DNA from: Anaeromyxobacter dehalogenans
Lineage (GTDB): Bacteria > Myxococcota_A > UBA9042 > DTJE01
NCBI GenBank assembly: GCA_020722625.1
Contig: DYKK01000034.1
Coordinates: forward strand, 1-17,931
Reading direction: 5' to 3'
DNA: 17,931 nucleotides
Positions 1 through 7,793 of this stretch are shown piece after piece. The stretch's first letter is position 1; each line of letters opens with the position of its first letter. The notes under the pieces are model-generated. The model was not told the origin of the DNA. It ran no database searches and worked only from the letters and a program-made list of their open reading frames with translations. The position numbers and the translations under genes were made by a program.

Positions 1-142
1 GTTGGTACGTCCCATCGCCGCCAAAATCGAAGGCCCCCTCCAGCATTTCCCAGTCCATGTGCATGCGCACACCCCCGAACAAGACGGGCGCAGGATACCA
101 CGGCGGCAGTCGCAAGGGACGGGGACACCCCCAATCGGCCAT
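1..142 (-). CDS. Possible partial ORF, unknown function
   Basis: A minus-strand reading frame starts at an ATG (142-140) and stays open to the left edge of the window, giving about 47 residues that include WYPAPVLFGGVRMHMDWEM. The frame is open upstream of this ATG for about 15 more codons before a TGA. A second minus-strand frame starting near 173 is also open to the edge, so the coding frame is not certain. There is no strong ribosome binding site before the ATG, and I recognise no family. If real, the gene lies downstream of the mal operon in the same orientation, separated from the malG fragment by about 220 bp. Confidence 0.25.
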   Translation of the reverse strand, partial: MADWGCPRPLRLPPWYPAPVLFGGVRMHMDWEMLEGAFDFGGDGTYQ

Positions 143-366
143 CAGTTTCCGCAAGTCTTCGAATAAACATGAAATCTGCTTCGTTTCATTTCACCACCCT
201 GGGGCCGCGACTTCCCAGTCGCGGCTGGCACGAGACCGCTACAAATCAAAGTCTTCCGTCGTGCTGCCGAGATCGGGGCGGCGGATCGTGGACACGGTCG
301 CCGCTGCACGCCCCCGTCGCCGACGGCGTCCAATTCCCGGCCGGGCGGGCCGCGACTGCGAAGGGA
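143..366. other. Intergenic stretch beyond the malG fragment
   Basis: No convincing gene is seen here. The stretch is less GC-rich toward 150-195. It contains one strong hairpin (204-225) and otherwise looks like ordinary spacer. If the left malG copy marks the original location, this was the sequence directly downstream of the mal operon before the restriction-modification island arrived. Confidence 0.5.
204..225. repeat. Perfect hairpin, 9-bp arms and 4-nt loop
   Basis: The arms GCCGCGACT (204-212) and AGTCGCGGC (217-225) are exact reverse complements around a TCCC loop. On the minus strand it lies about 140 nt past the malG fragment. No T-tract follows on either strand, so it is not a canonical intrinsic terminator. 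It could be a transcription-end hairpin for the mal operon or one copy of a dispersed palindromic repeat; copies elsewhere in the genome would decide. Confidence 0.7.
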
Positions 367-695
367 TCACCCCCCTTCACGCCGCCGGCGGTCAGGCCGG
401 AGACGAGGTATCGCTGGAGGGCGAAGAAGAGGGCCACGACGGGCAGGGACACGAGGATCGAGGCCGCGGCGAAGAAGCCCCACTGGACCGTGTGCTCGCC
501 CACGTAGTTGCGGATGGTGACGGGCAGGGTGAAGGCGGTCTCCCGCGACAGGAAGGTGTAGGCCAGGACGAACTCGTTCCAGGCGGTCATGAACGAGAAC
601 AGGGCCGTGATGGCCACCGCGGGCGCGGAGAGGGGGAGGACCACGCTCCAGAACACGCGGGGCATGGAGGCCCCGTCCATGATCGCGGCCTCCTC
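367..695 (-). pseudogene. malG 3' fragment (left copy of the duplication)
   Basis: This segment encodes residues 188-296 of the intact MalG at 2809-3699, from the EAA loop (EEAAIMDGASMPR) through the last membrane segments to the C-terminal GGVKGG. Positions 370-695 are base-for-base identical to 2813-3138. The first 187 codons are missing: upstream of 695 the frame runs into unrelated sequence. The G-run before the stop (C-run 370-375 on the plus strand) is one base shorter than in the intact gene. The TGA at 367-369 is therefore out of frame and translation would run on into DPFAVAARP and beyond. It cannot make a functional permease subunit. Confidence 0.9.
367..695. repeat. Long direct repeat, left copy
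   Basis: This copy pairs with 2809-3138 in the same orientation. 326 bp (370-695 with 2813-3138) are identical. The match extends through TCA (the malG stop) with one C missing from the homopolymer run. It ends abruptly at 695/3138 and at 367/2809. The two copies enclose the methyltransferase and nuclease remnant, which suggests duplication of a target segment during insertion. Confidence 0.95.
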
Positions 696-855
696 ACCGA
701 ATCCCACCGCCATCGTCAACCCCATCGAAGACCTCCCTGACCTACCGCCAGGAAGGTACCTCCCCCCGCGCTTCTTTCACCCCCCTTCAGATAGATTTCC
801 TTCTTGAGGCAACCATGCCCTCTTGAAAAGGTTTTTCGTGGCGCAACTCGCCGCC

Positions 856-884
856 TTGACGCGCCATGAGGTCGCTGGGATACT
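856..884 (+). promoter_or_regulatory. Weak candidate promoter for the methyltransferase
   Basis: TTGACG (856-861) and GATACT (879-884) are separated by 17 nt, matching 5/6 and 4/6 of the sigma-70 boxes. Transcription would start just before or at the ribosome binding site at 891, an unusually short leader, so this is tentative. The rest of 696-902 has no gene I can support. Confidence 0.25.
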
Positions 885-890
885 CGGTTT

Positions 891-896
891 GGGAGG
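891..896 (+). promoter_or_regulatory. Ribosome binding site fixing the GTG start
   Basis: GGGAGG lies 6 nt upstream of the GTG at 903. It supports that non-ATG start for the methyltransferase. Confidence 0.65.
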
Positions 897-902
897 CTCG
901 GC

Positions 903-2585
903 GTGGACGAGGTCCTTTCTTTGGGCGGCCAGGGCGACCTGTTCAGGCCGCAAGGCCCCCGCAGTCCCTGGAGACCGCGTGACAATGAGGCGGGACGGCG
1001 GACCTCCACCAAGAAGTTGTTGGGTCAGGTCTTCACGCCGAGCCGCGTCGCGGAGCAGATGCTCGCCTGGGTGGAATGGCCGGACGAACGGCGACCGGGC
1101 ATCCTGTTCGACGCCGCCTGCGGAGACGGAGTGTTCCTGGAAGCGGCGGTTCAAAAGGTCCTGCGCTCGGGGCGTCCGAGGGATGACATCGCCGCGATCC
1201 TCGAAGAAAGGTTGGTCGGCTGGGACGTGGACCCCGCCCAGGTCGTGGCCTGCAGGCAGCGGCTCGAACGAGTGGCGGAGGCGGCCGGACTCGAGGGCAT
1301 CCGGTTTCGCGTGGAGTGTCGGGATGCCCTGGCCGCGGGCGTGCCGCCGGGGGTCTCCTGCGTCGTGGGGAATCCCCCCTACCTCGAGGCGAAGAGGATG
1401 CCCGACGACCTGAAACGGGCCATTCATGCCGCCTTTCCGGAAGCGGCGGACGGAGGCTTCGACCTGTTCGGGGCGTTCGTCGCGTTCGCCCTGCGATTGA
1501 CGAGACGCGGAGGCGAGGTCTGCCTGATCCTGCCCAACCGATTCCTGACCGGCACCTACGCGGCGGCGCTGCGGCGCGTATTGCGCGAGGAATACGAGGC
1601 GGAGGTGTTCGACCTGTCCAGGGAGCGGGTGTTCCGGGATGCGGCCGTCTATCCCATCATCCTTCACGCACGGAAGACCGACTCTGGAACCCAGGCGGGC
1701 ATGGAGGGTCGTGGTCATGCTTCGCGGACGGGTCAGCCAAGCCTCTCGTTCCCGTCACCAGCGCTCGATATCTGGCCGTTGACCCCGGCGGACCCACACG
1801 GACGCGCGTTGTTCGAAAGAGTGATGACCTCGTGCACCATGCCGCGCCTGGCGCAGGTTGCGGAGGTCCGCTGGACGGTCTCGTTTCATCGGGCGGGACT
1901 TCGGGATGCCTTTGTGACACCCGAGCAGCCGGCCGCGACCCCCCACGCGCAACGTTTCCTCGGTGGCGGGCGGTTTCACGGCAATCGAGAGGTCCTGCCG
2001 TTTCGGGTCCGGTGGGACGGCTGGTGGATCGACTACGACGAAACCCGGGCGCGCCGGATGAACAATGCGTTTCCGCCGCTTTCGCTTTTCACCCGACATA
2101 AAGTCGTTGTCTGTCAAAACGCGCGACGGCTGCGGGCGGCCGTGGACCGGGAGGGGTTCGTTCTCAAGGACACCTTCCTCGCCGTCTTGCCGAGGCGATC
2201 GGGGACGTTGTCGGCGTCGCGTCCGGTCGCGGGTCCGGATGGGCATCGTCCATCTTCAGTCGGGGACCTGGCCCCCGTGGACGCGACGCTGGACTGGCTT
2301 TGTCTGGTTCTCCAATCCGACGTCATCCACTATCTGTACGAGCACCTGTTCGCGGGGACGCGGAAGGGGGGAGGATATCTCCAGTTCCTGCCGCGCTTCC
2401 TGGCGATATTGCCCGTTCCCCCGTGTCCGGACGAGGATGCGGCGGTCCGTCTTGCGGCGAGGCTTGCGGAAGGGGAGCCGGCCTGGAAAGAAGCTGAATC
2501 CATGGTTCTCGACGCCTTCGAGGTGAGCCGCTCGGAGAGGCGTGCCTTGATGGCGTATGGATTTCCCGAACGCGAGAACGAATGA
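903..2585 (+). CDS. Type II-like N6-adenine DNA methyltransferase
   Basis: This 560-residue protein carries the ordered motifs of a gamma-type (Eco57I/TaqI-like) adenine methyltransferase: motif X GQVFTP (41-46), the AdoMet-binding motif I DAACGDGVF (70-78), D141 in CRDAL as a likely motif III, and the catalytic NPPY (157-160). A further conserved block GGEVCLILPNRF (203-214) follows. The C-terminal half, with RKGGGYLQFLPRFLAILPVPP near its end, resembles a target-recognition domain. It would methylate adenine in a specific DNA site. There is no N-terminal nuclease domain and it is far shorter than type IIG fusions, so it is a stand-alone methylase. It starts at GTG with a good ribosome binding site. 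Base composition appears lower in GC than the flanking operons, consistent with acquisition. The neighbouring nuclease is broken, so it now probably acts as an orphan methylase. Confidence 0.88.
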   Translation: MDEVLSLGGQGDLFRPQGPRSPWRPRDNEAGRRTSTKKLLGQVFTPSRVAEQMLAWVEWPDERRPGILFDAACGDGVFLEAAVQKVLRSGRPRDDIAAILEERLVGWDVDPAQVVACRQRLERVAEAAGLEGIRFRVECRDALAAGVPPGVSCVVGNPPYLEAKRMPDDLKRAIHAAFPEAADGGFDLFGAFVAFALRLTRRGGEVCLILPNRFLTGTYAAALRRVLREEYEAEVFDLSRERVFRDAAVYPIILHARKTDSGTQAGMEGRGHASRTGQPSLSFPSPALDIWPLTPADPHGRALFERVMTSCTMPRLAQVAEVRWTVSFHRAGLRDAFVTPEQPAATPHAQRFLGGGRFHGNREVLPFRVRWDGWWIDYDETRARRMNNAFPPLSLFTRHKVVVCQNARRLRAAVDREGFVLKDTFLAVLPRRSGTLSASRPVAGPDGHRPSSVGDLAPVDATLDWLCLVLQSDVIHYLYEHLFAGTRKGGGYLQFLPRFLAILPVPPCPDEDAAVRLAARLAEGEPAWKEAESMVLDAFEVSRSERRALMAYGFPERENE

Positions 2586-2587
2586 CG

Positions 2588-2808
2588 ATGTATCCGCACG
2601 GAGATAATCTGCGCAAGAAGTGCGAGACTGACTATCATCATCTCGGAACACAACTCTCTGACTGGTTGGAAAAGAAGTACCTTCTGTGGAGATCCTCCTC
2701 CGAGGCCGTTGACTGGAGGCGCCCGCGTTCCGATCGTCACGATTGAATGCAAGACGTCGTACGTGGACAAGACGATGCTTTCGAGTCTGCTTTTGGACCT
2801 CGACCGTC
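2588..2808 (+). pseudogene. Broken restriction endonuclease remnant
   Basis: An ATG two bases after the methyltransferase stop opens a 52-codon frame (2588-2746) beginning MYPHGDNLRKKCETDYHHLG. A second frame, shifted by +1, contains PIVTIECKTSYVDKTMLSSL from about 2727. It is cut at 2808 where the malG repeat begins. IECK preceded by hydrophobic residues is the typical end of a PD-(D/E)XK nuclease active site, and ECKT-x-DKTM resembles, from memory, Bpu10I-type restriction enzymes. The two frames together give only about 70 residues, so the gene has a frameshift, probably an internal deletion, and a lost 3' end. Its position directly behind the methyltransferase fits a former R-M pair. Family identity is uncertain; that it is broken is clear. 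Confidence 0.55.
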
Positions 2809-3138
2809 TCACCCCCCCTTCACGCCGCCGGCGGTCAGGCCGGAGACGAGGTATCGCTGGAGGGCGAAGAAGAGGGCCACGACGGGCAGGGACACGAGGA
2901 TCGAGGCCGCGGCGAAGAAGCCCCACTGGACCGTGTGCTCGCCCACGTAGTTGCGGATGGTGACGGGCAGGGTGAAGGCGGTCTCCCGCGACAGGAAGGT
3001 GTAGGCCAGGACGAACTCGTTCCAGGCGGTCATGAACGAGAACAGGGCCGTGATGGCCACCGCGGGCGCGGAGAGGGGGAGGACCACGCTCCAGAACACG
3101 CGGGGCATGGAGGCCCCGTCCATGATCGCGGCCTCCTC
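2809..3138. repeat. Long direct repeat, right copy (3' end of intact malG)
   Basis: This is the partner of 367-695. It coincides exactly with the malG stop codon (TCA at 2809-2811 on the plus strand) at one end and codon 188, at the start of the EAA loop, at the other. Its C-run (2812-2818) has 7 bases against 6 in the left copy. Confidence 0.95.
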
Positions 3139-3699
3139 GAGGTCGCGCGGGATCGTGTCGAAGTAGCCCTTGAGCATCCAGACCGAAAACGGGACCGAGG
3201 TGATGGAATAGACGAGAACCAGGCCCACGATGGTGTCGAGCAGGTGCAGCCTCTGCATGATGACATACAGCGGGACCATCATCAGGATGCCCGGGAACAT
3301 CTGGGACACGAGGAACAAGAAGAGCCCGGAGCGGCGGCCCACGAAGCGGAAGCGCGAGAAGGCGTACGCCGCGGTGCAGGCCACGGAGATGCCGAACAGG
3401 GTCGTCAGAACGGACACCGCCACCGAGTTCAGGAGTTGCCGCCCGAACAGCAGGGTCCCGGCCTGGTCCCGGGCCGACACGATCTCCGCGAAGTTCGCGT
3501 CCGAGACGACCGTGGGCAGGGGGTTCAGGTCCGCGCCCTGGAAGGTGTTGGTCCCGGACAGGGCGATCCGGATGACCCACAGGACCGGCAGGAGGGTCAG
3601 AAACGCGACCACGGCCAGCAGGACGTGCCGCAGCGCGCGCGAAACCCGCGGACCCCGGCCCGGCGCGGCCCGGTCCCCGACGGTTCCTTGCTCACTCAT
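2809..3699 (-). CDS. malG: Maltose/maltodextrin-type ABC transporter permease MalG
   Basis: This is a 296-residue inner-membrane permease subunit of a carbohydrate ABC importer. It has an N-terminal membrane segment (about 25-47), a periplasmic stretch, then five hydrophobic segments. The permease signature EAA loop (EEAAIMDGASMPRVFWSVVL, 188-207) contacts the ATPase. The C-terminus GLTAGGVKGG matches the typical MalG ending. The start ATG overlaps the malF stop by 8 nt (ATGAGTGA), indicating translational coupling, and it is the last gene of the operon. Its 3' 330 bp are duplicated at 367-695, and the R-M island begins exactly at its stop codon, yet the gene remains full length. The substrate could be maltodextrin, trehalose or another alpha-glucoside. 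Confidence 0.9.
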   Translation of the reverse strand: MSEQGTVGDRAAPGRGPRVSRALRHVLLAVVAFLTLLPVLWVIRIALSGTNTFQGADLNPLPTVVSDANFAEIVSARDQAGTLLFGRQLLNSVAVSVLTTLFGISVACTAAYAFSRFRFVGRRSGLFLFLVSQMFPGILMMVPLYVIMQRLHLLDTIVGLVLVYSITSVPFSVWMLKGYFDTIPRDLEEAAIMDGASMPRVFWSVVLPLSAPAVAITALFSFMTAWNEFVLAYTFLSRETAFTLPVTIRNYVGEHTVQWGFFAAASILVSLPVVALFFALQRYLVSGLTAGGVKGG

Positions 3700-5398
3700 A
3701 CACGCTCTCCGCGGCCCGCGTCACGCGGTTGGTCAGGGCCGTGTACGCGGCCAGGATGACGAAGATGATCAGCGAATACGCGGCCGCGAGTCCGTAGTTC
3801 TTCAGGACGCGGAAGGCGCGGTACGCCTCGGTGATCAGGATGTTGGTCTGGTTGTCCGGCGCCCCCCCGGACACCAGGTACACGACGTTGAACATGTTGA
3901 AGGTCCAGATGGTCCCCAGGATGATGGCGGGGAAGAGCGCGGGCTTCAACAGGGGCAGGGTGATGTGCCGGAACGAGGCCCAGCGGCCCGCCCCGTCCAT
4001 CTTCGCGGCCTCGTAGAGTTCGGCCGGGATGCTCTGCAAGGCCCCGAGGCTGATCACCATCATGAAGGGGAACCCGAGCCACGTGTTCGTGGTGAGGTTC
4101 GCCACGAAGTTGGTCCAGAAGGAGCGCCCGAGCCAGTCCACGGGGTCGAGCCCCAGGAGGGCCAGGAAGGCGTTGGCCGGGCCGTACTGGGTGTTGAAGA
4201 TCCACTTCCAGATGAGGGCCGTGATGTAGTTCGGGACCGCCCACGGCACGACCAAGAGGACCCGATACACCGCCCGGCCGCGCAGCCCCGGGTCCGACAG
4301 GACCAGGGCCAGGGCGAGGCCGATCAGGACGTGCAGGCCCACGTTCAGGACAGTCCACAGGACGGTCACGCCCAGCGTGAAGTAGAAGTTGGTGTCGGAC
4401 GTCTCCGTGGGGAACAGGATCTCGCCGAAGTTGGCGAGCCCGACGAAGCGCCCGCTGTTGTCCAGGAACGCGAGATAGACCCCCATGAAGAAGGGGACGA
4501 AGATCAAGAGGATCATGCCGATGACGGCCGGGGCGATGGCCGCATACACGAGGGGCCGGTCGCGCAGGTTCGCGAACAGGCGGGTCGCGGGGGCGTGCAG
4601 GGCCAGGAACAGGGCGATGCAGGCCAGGGTCACGATGGCGAGGAACGCCGGCCCCGTTGCGGTGGCATGGGTGGGCGGCGAGGGTTCCGCGAATCGCGCG
4701 ACCGCGGACTCGACCGCGGAAAGGTCCTGAAGGATGCCTCCCGCTGCCTGGGCGATGAGCCACGCGCCCACAAGCCCCGCGAGCCCTGCGACGACCGCGA
4801 CCGACAGGCGCCCGGCGCGACCCTGCCGCCCGAGCCCCCACACCCCGACCGCCGCGACCCCGATCACGGCGCAGAGCCCCCACGCGGGAAACCGCACCTC
4901 CGACGGGGTCAGGACGGCGCCGCGAACCGTGCCTGCCTGGGCGACCGCGCACAGGAGCGTGCGCTGGTCCCGCACGCACCGCCCGGGACCCGCCTCCGAC
5001 GCGACCCGGGCCGACACCTCGCGCACCCGGGCCTCGAGGTCCGCGTCCGGCCGTGTTGCCGCCCCGGTCCCGTCCCGGACCACCAGGCGTTCCTCGCGGG
5101 CGATGCCGAACTCGTCCACGCCGCCGGAGGCGACCTCGAACGTCTGCAAGACCCCGGGCACGCCCGCGGCCCCGCCCGCGGCCCCGCCCGCGGCGCGAAG
5201 CCCCCGCCACTCGTCGCTCGCCGCGACCTCCCGTGTGACCTCGGCGCGGCCGAAGAACCAGGCGGGTGCGAGGACCGCCGGCAGGAGGGCCGCCATGGCC
5301 AGGGCCGCGTCGAGGGCCCGGCCTCCCCCGGTCCCCACCGGCCCGTGGCCGGGGGGCGGTGGGCGGTCGTCGGGCGGGGCGGATCGGTCGGACCTCAT
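3692..5398 (-). CDS. malF: ABC transporter permease MalF with extra N-terminal module
   Basis: This 568-residue permease subunit partners MalG. The conserved core (about 282-568) has the EAA loop YEAAKMDGAGRWASFRHITL (462-481) and typical segments such as VVPWAVPNYITALIWKW (383-399). Ahead of it lies an unusual part: a proline-rich cytoplasmic start, a membrane segment (30-49), about 120 residues outside the membrane with two cysteines (C141, C150), then hydrophobic segments near 172-189, 197-222 and 248-268. E. coli MalF instead has its large periplasmic loop after the third segment. The start at 5398 is chosen because its ATG overlaps the malE stop (ATGA); the longer open frame to 5842 only shadows malE. 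It contains a 12-bp tandem repeat (5161-5194). It is coupled to malE and malG. Confidence 0.88.
   Translation of the reverse strand: MRSDRSAPPDDRPPPPGHGPVGTGGGRALDAALAMAALLPAVLAPAWFFGRAEVTREVAASDEWRGLRAAGGAAGGAAGVPGVLQTFEVASGGVDEFGIAREERLVVRDGTGAATRPDADLEARVREVSARVASEAGPGRCVRDQRTLLCAVAQAGTVRGAVLTPSEVRFPAWGLCAVIGVAAVGVWGLGRQGRAGRLSVAVVAGLAGLVGAWLIAQAAGGILQDLSAVESAVARFAEPSPPTHATATGPAFLAIVTLACIALFLALHAPATRLFANLRDRPLVYAAIAPAVIGMILLIFVPFFMGVYLAFLDNSGRFVGLANFGEILFPTETSDTNFYFTLGVTVLWTVLNVGLHVLIGLALALVLSDPGLRGRAVYRVLLVVPWAVPNYITALIWKWIFNTQYGPANAFLALLGLDPVDWLGRSFWTNFVANLTTNTWLGFPFMMVISLGALQSIPAELYEAAKMDGAGRWASFRHITLPLLKPALFPAIILGTIWTFNMFNVVYLVSGGAPDNQTNILITEAYRAFRVLKNYGLAAAYSLIIFVILAAYTALTNRVTRAAESVYE
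5161..5194. repeat. 12-bp tandem repeat inside malF, about 2.8 copies
   Basis: The unit CGCCCGCGGCCC occurs twice exactly and then in part. On the coding strand it encodes the Ala/Gly run AGGAAGGAAG, about residues 70-79 of MalF, in the extracytoplasmic region. Because the period is a multiple of 3, copy-number changes would keep the frame. Confidence 0.85.
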
Positions 5399-6666
5399 TT
5401 CCGCATCTTCTCGATGTCCGCGAGGACCTTCTTCTGCGCGTCGGCGAGGGCCTGGTCCGGCTCCACGTCCCCGAACACGACCTGGTTGACCGCCGTGTCC
5501 ATGCTGGACCAGACCACCTGCATCTCGGGCGCGGACGGCATCAGGACCGTGTTCTGGGCCTGGGCGCGGAAGGCCGACACGACCGGGTCCGCGAGGACCT
5601 CCCGCCGCGCATAGACCGCCTCGTTCGCCACGGTCTGGCGTCCGACCTGGAGGCGAGTCGTCGCGGCCTCGTCCGAGGTGAGGGCGAGCATCACCTGCAA
5701 GGCCTCGTCCTTGTGCTTCGAGTAGGCGCTCAGGAACAACGCCTCGGAGCCGAGGAAGGGTTTCAGGCGCTGTCCGGGCTTGACCGCCGGCAGAAGCCCC
5801 ACCCCGTACCGTTTCCCGTCCTTGATCTCGCCCAGAAACCACGGCCCGCTGATGACCATCGCGGCCTTGCCCTCGTTGAACAGGGACGTGACCATGGCCG
5901 AGGTCACCCCCTTGGGGACCACGCCCGCCCGCACGAGCCCCCGCACGAACCGCAGGGCCTCGGCCACCGGGGCCTCGGCCACCCTGGGGCGCGCCGTCGC
6001 ATCCAGGACCTGGCCTCCGAACCCGTGGATGAAGGGCGCGGTGAAGTACAACAGCGACGCCTCGTACACGAGGCCGAAGCGCCCGGAGGCCGCGTCCGTG
6101 GCCTTCCTCGCGGCCTCGGCGAGTTCGTCGAGGGTCTCGGGCGGCCTCGGCACGAGGTCGGGGTCATAGAACAGGGCCAGGGACTTGAACGCGAGGGGAA
6201 GCCCGTACAGGCTCCCGCGGTACACGAGGGCGCGCACCGTGTCGGGCAGGAAGCGCTTCAGGACCTCGGGCGGGACGCGCTGCGTGATGGGTTCCAGGAG
6301 GTGCTCGCGGTCCACCCACTCCCCGATCAGATTGTGCGCGAAGATGAACAGGTCCGGGCCCTGGCCCCGAGGGGTCGCGATGGTCACCTTGTCCACGAAG
6401 GCGTCGTAGGGGACGTTCAGCAGGCGCACCCGGAGGTCCTGGTGGTCGCGATTGAACGCCTCCACGACCTGTTCCAGGGCCGCCTTCTCGCGCTCGCGGT
6501 ACGAGTGCCACAAGACGACCTCGACCGGTTCGCCGCGCGCCGCGCCCGGCGCCTGGGTGGGCGAAGTGTCGGTCTTCGAGGGCGTCCCGGCCCGCTTCTC
6601 CTCCGAACGGCATCCTCCCGCCACCAGGGCGACCACCCCGATCACCCCGACCCATCGCGCGGTCAT
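5395..6666 (-). CDS. malE: Solute-binding lipoprotein MalE
   Basis: This 423-residue extracytoplasmic sugar-binding protein has a short signal peptide (MTARWVGVIGVVALVAGG) ending in a lipobox with C19 as the predicted lipidated cysteine. The mature protein begins with the family pattern VEVVLWHSYREREKAALEQV and contains the type I sugar-binding fold features LPLAFKSLALFYD and NEGKAAMVISGPWFLGEIKD. It would deliver malto-oligosaccharides or a related sugar to MalFG. I chose the ATG at 6666 because a strong ribosome binding site (6671-6680) precedes it and because the signal peptide then begins directly; the frame opens 12 codons earlier at 6702, inside malK. The stop overlaps the malF ATG. Lipid anchoring, rather than a soluble periplasmic form, is inferred from the lipobox. 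Confidence 0.88.
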   Translation of the reverse strand: MTARWVGVIGVVALVAGGCRSEEKRAGTPSKTDTSPTQAPGAARGEPVEVVLWHSYREREKAALEQVVEAFNRDHQDLRVRLLNVPYDAFVDKVTIATPRGQGPDLFIFAHNLIGEWVDREHLLEPITQRVPPEVLKRFLPDTVRALVYRGSLYGLPLAFKSLALFYDPDLVPRPPETLDELAEAARKATDAASGRFGLVYEASLLYFTAPFIHGFGGQVLDATARPRVAEAPVAEALRFVRGLVRAGVVPKGVTSAMVTSLFNEGKAAMVISGPWFLGEIKDGKRYGVGLLPAVKPGQRLKPFLGSEALFLSAYSKHKDEALQVMLALTSDEAATTRLQVGRQTVANEAVYARREVLADPVVSAFRAQAQNTVLMPSAPEMQVVWSSMDTAVNQVVFGDVEPDQALADAQKKVLADIEKMRK

Positions 6667-6670
6667 CGCC

Positions 6671-6679
6671 ACCTCCTCC

Positions 6680-6680
<1 letters not shown>
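6671..6680 (-). promoter_or_regulatory. Strong ribosome binding site of malE
   Basis: On the minus strand this reads GGGAGGAGGT, 4 nt before the ATG at 6666. It decides between that start and the upstream in-frame codon, and it is the strongest internal site of the operon, fitting the high copy number usual for binding proteins. Confidence 0.75.
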
Positions 6681-7777
<1,097 letters not shown>

Positions 7778-7793
7778 GACCCGCGCCTCCCCT

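Noticed and set aside
777..789. A 13-bp match, TCACCCCCCTTCA, to the left repeat boundary at 367-379
   Set aside because: It is low-complexity and short; a match of this length between C-rich stretches in 18 kb is expected by chance. It could be a third trace of the duplication, but nothing adjacent matches.
903..2585. Type IIG fused restriction-methylation enzyme or BREX PglX
   Set aside because: The protein is too short, its N-terminus lacks nuclease motifs, and no BREX or other defence genes flank it.
3230..5614. 794-residue plus-strand open frame across malF/malG
   Set aside because: It is the antisense shadow of two clear permease genes. The translation is low-complexity with Arg/Glu/Asp/Gly runs and no family motif.
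5399..5842. Extension of malF upstream to give a 716-residue protein
   Set aside because: The added part lies wholly within malE in another frame. The ATGA overlap at 5395-5398 is a better start.
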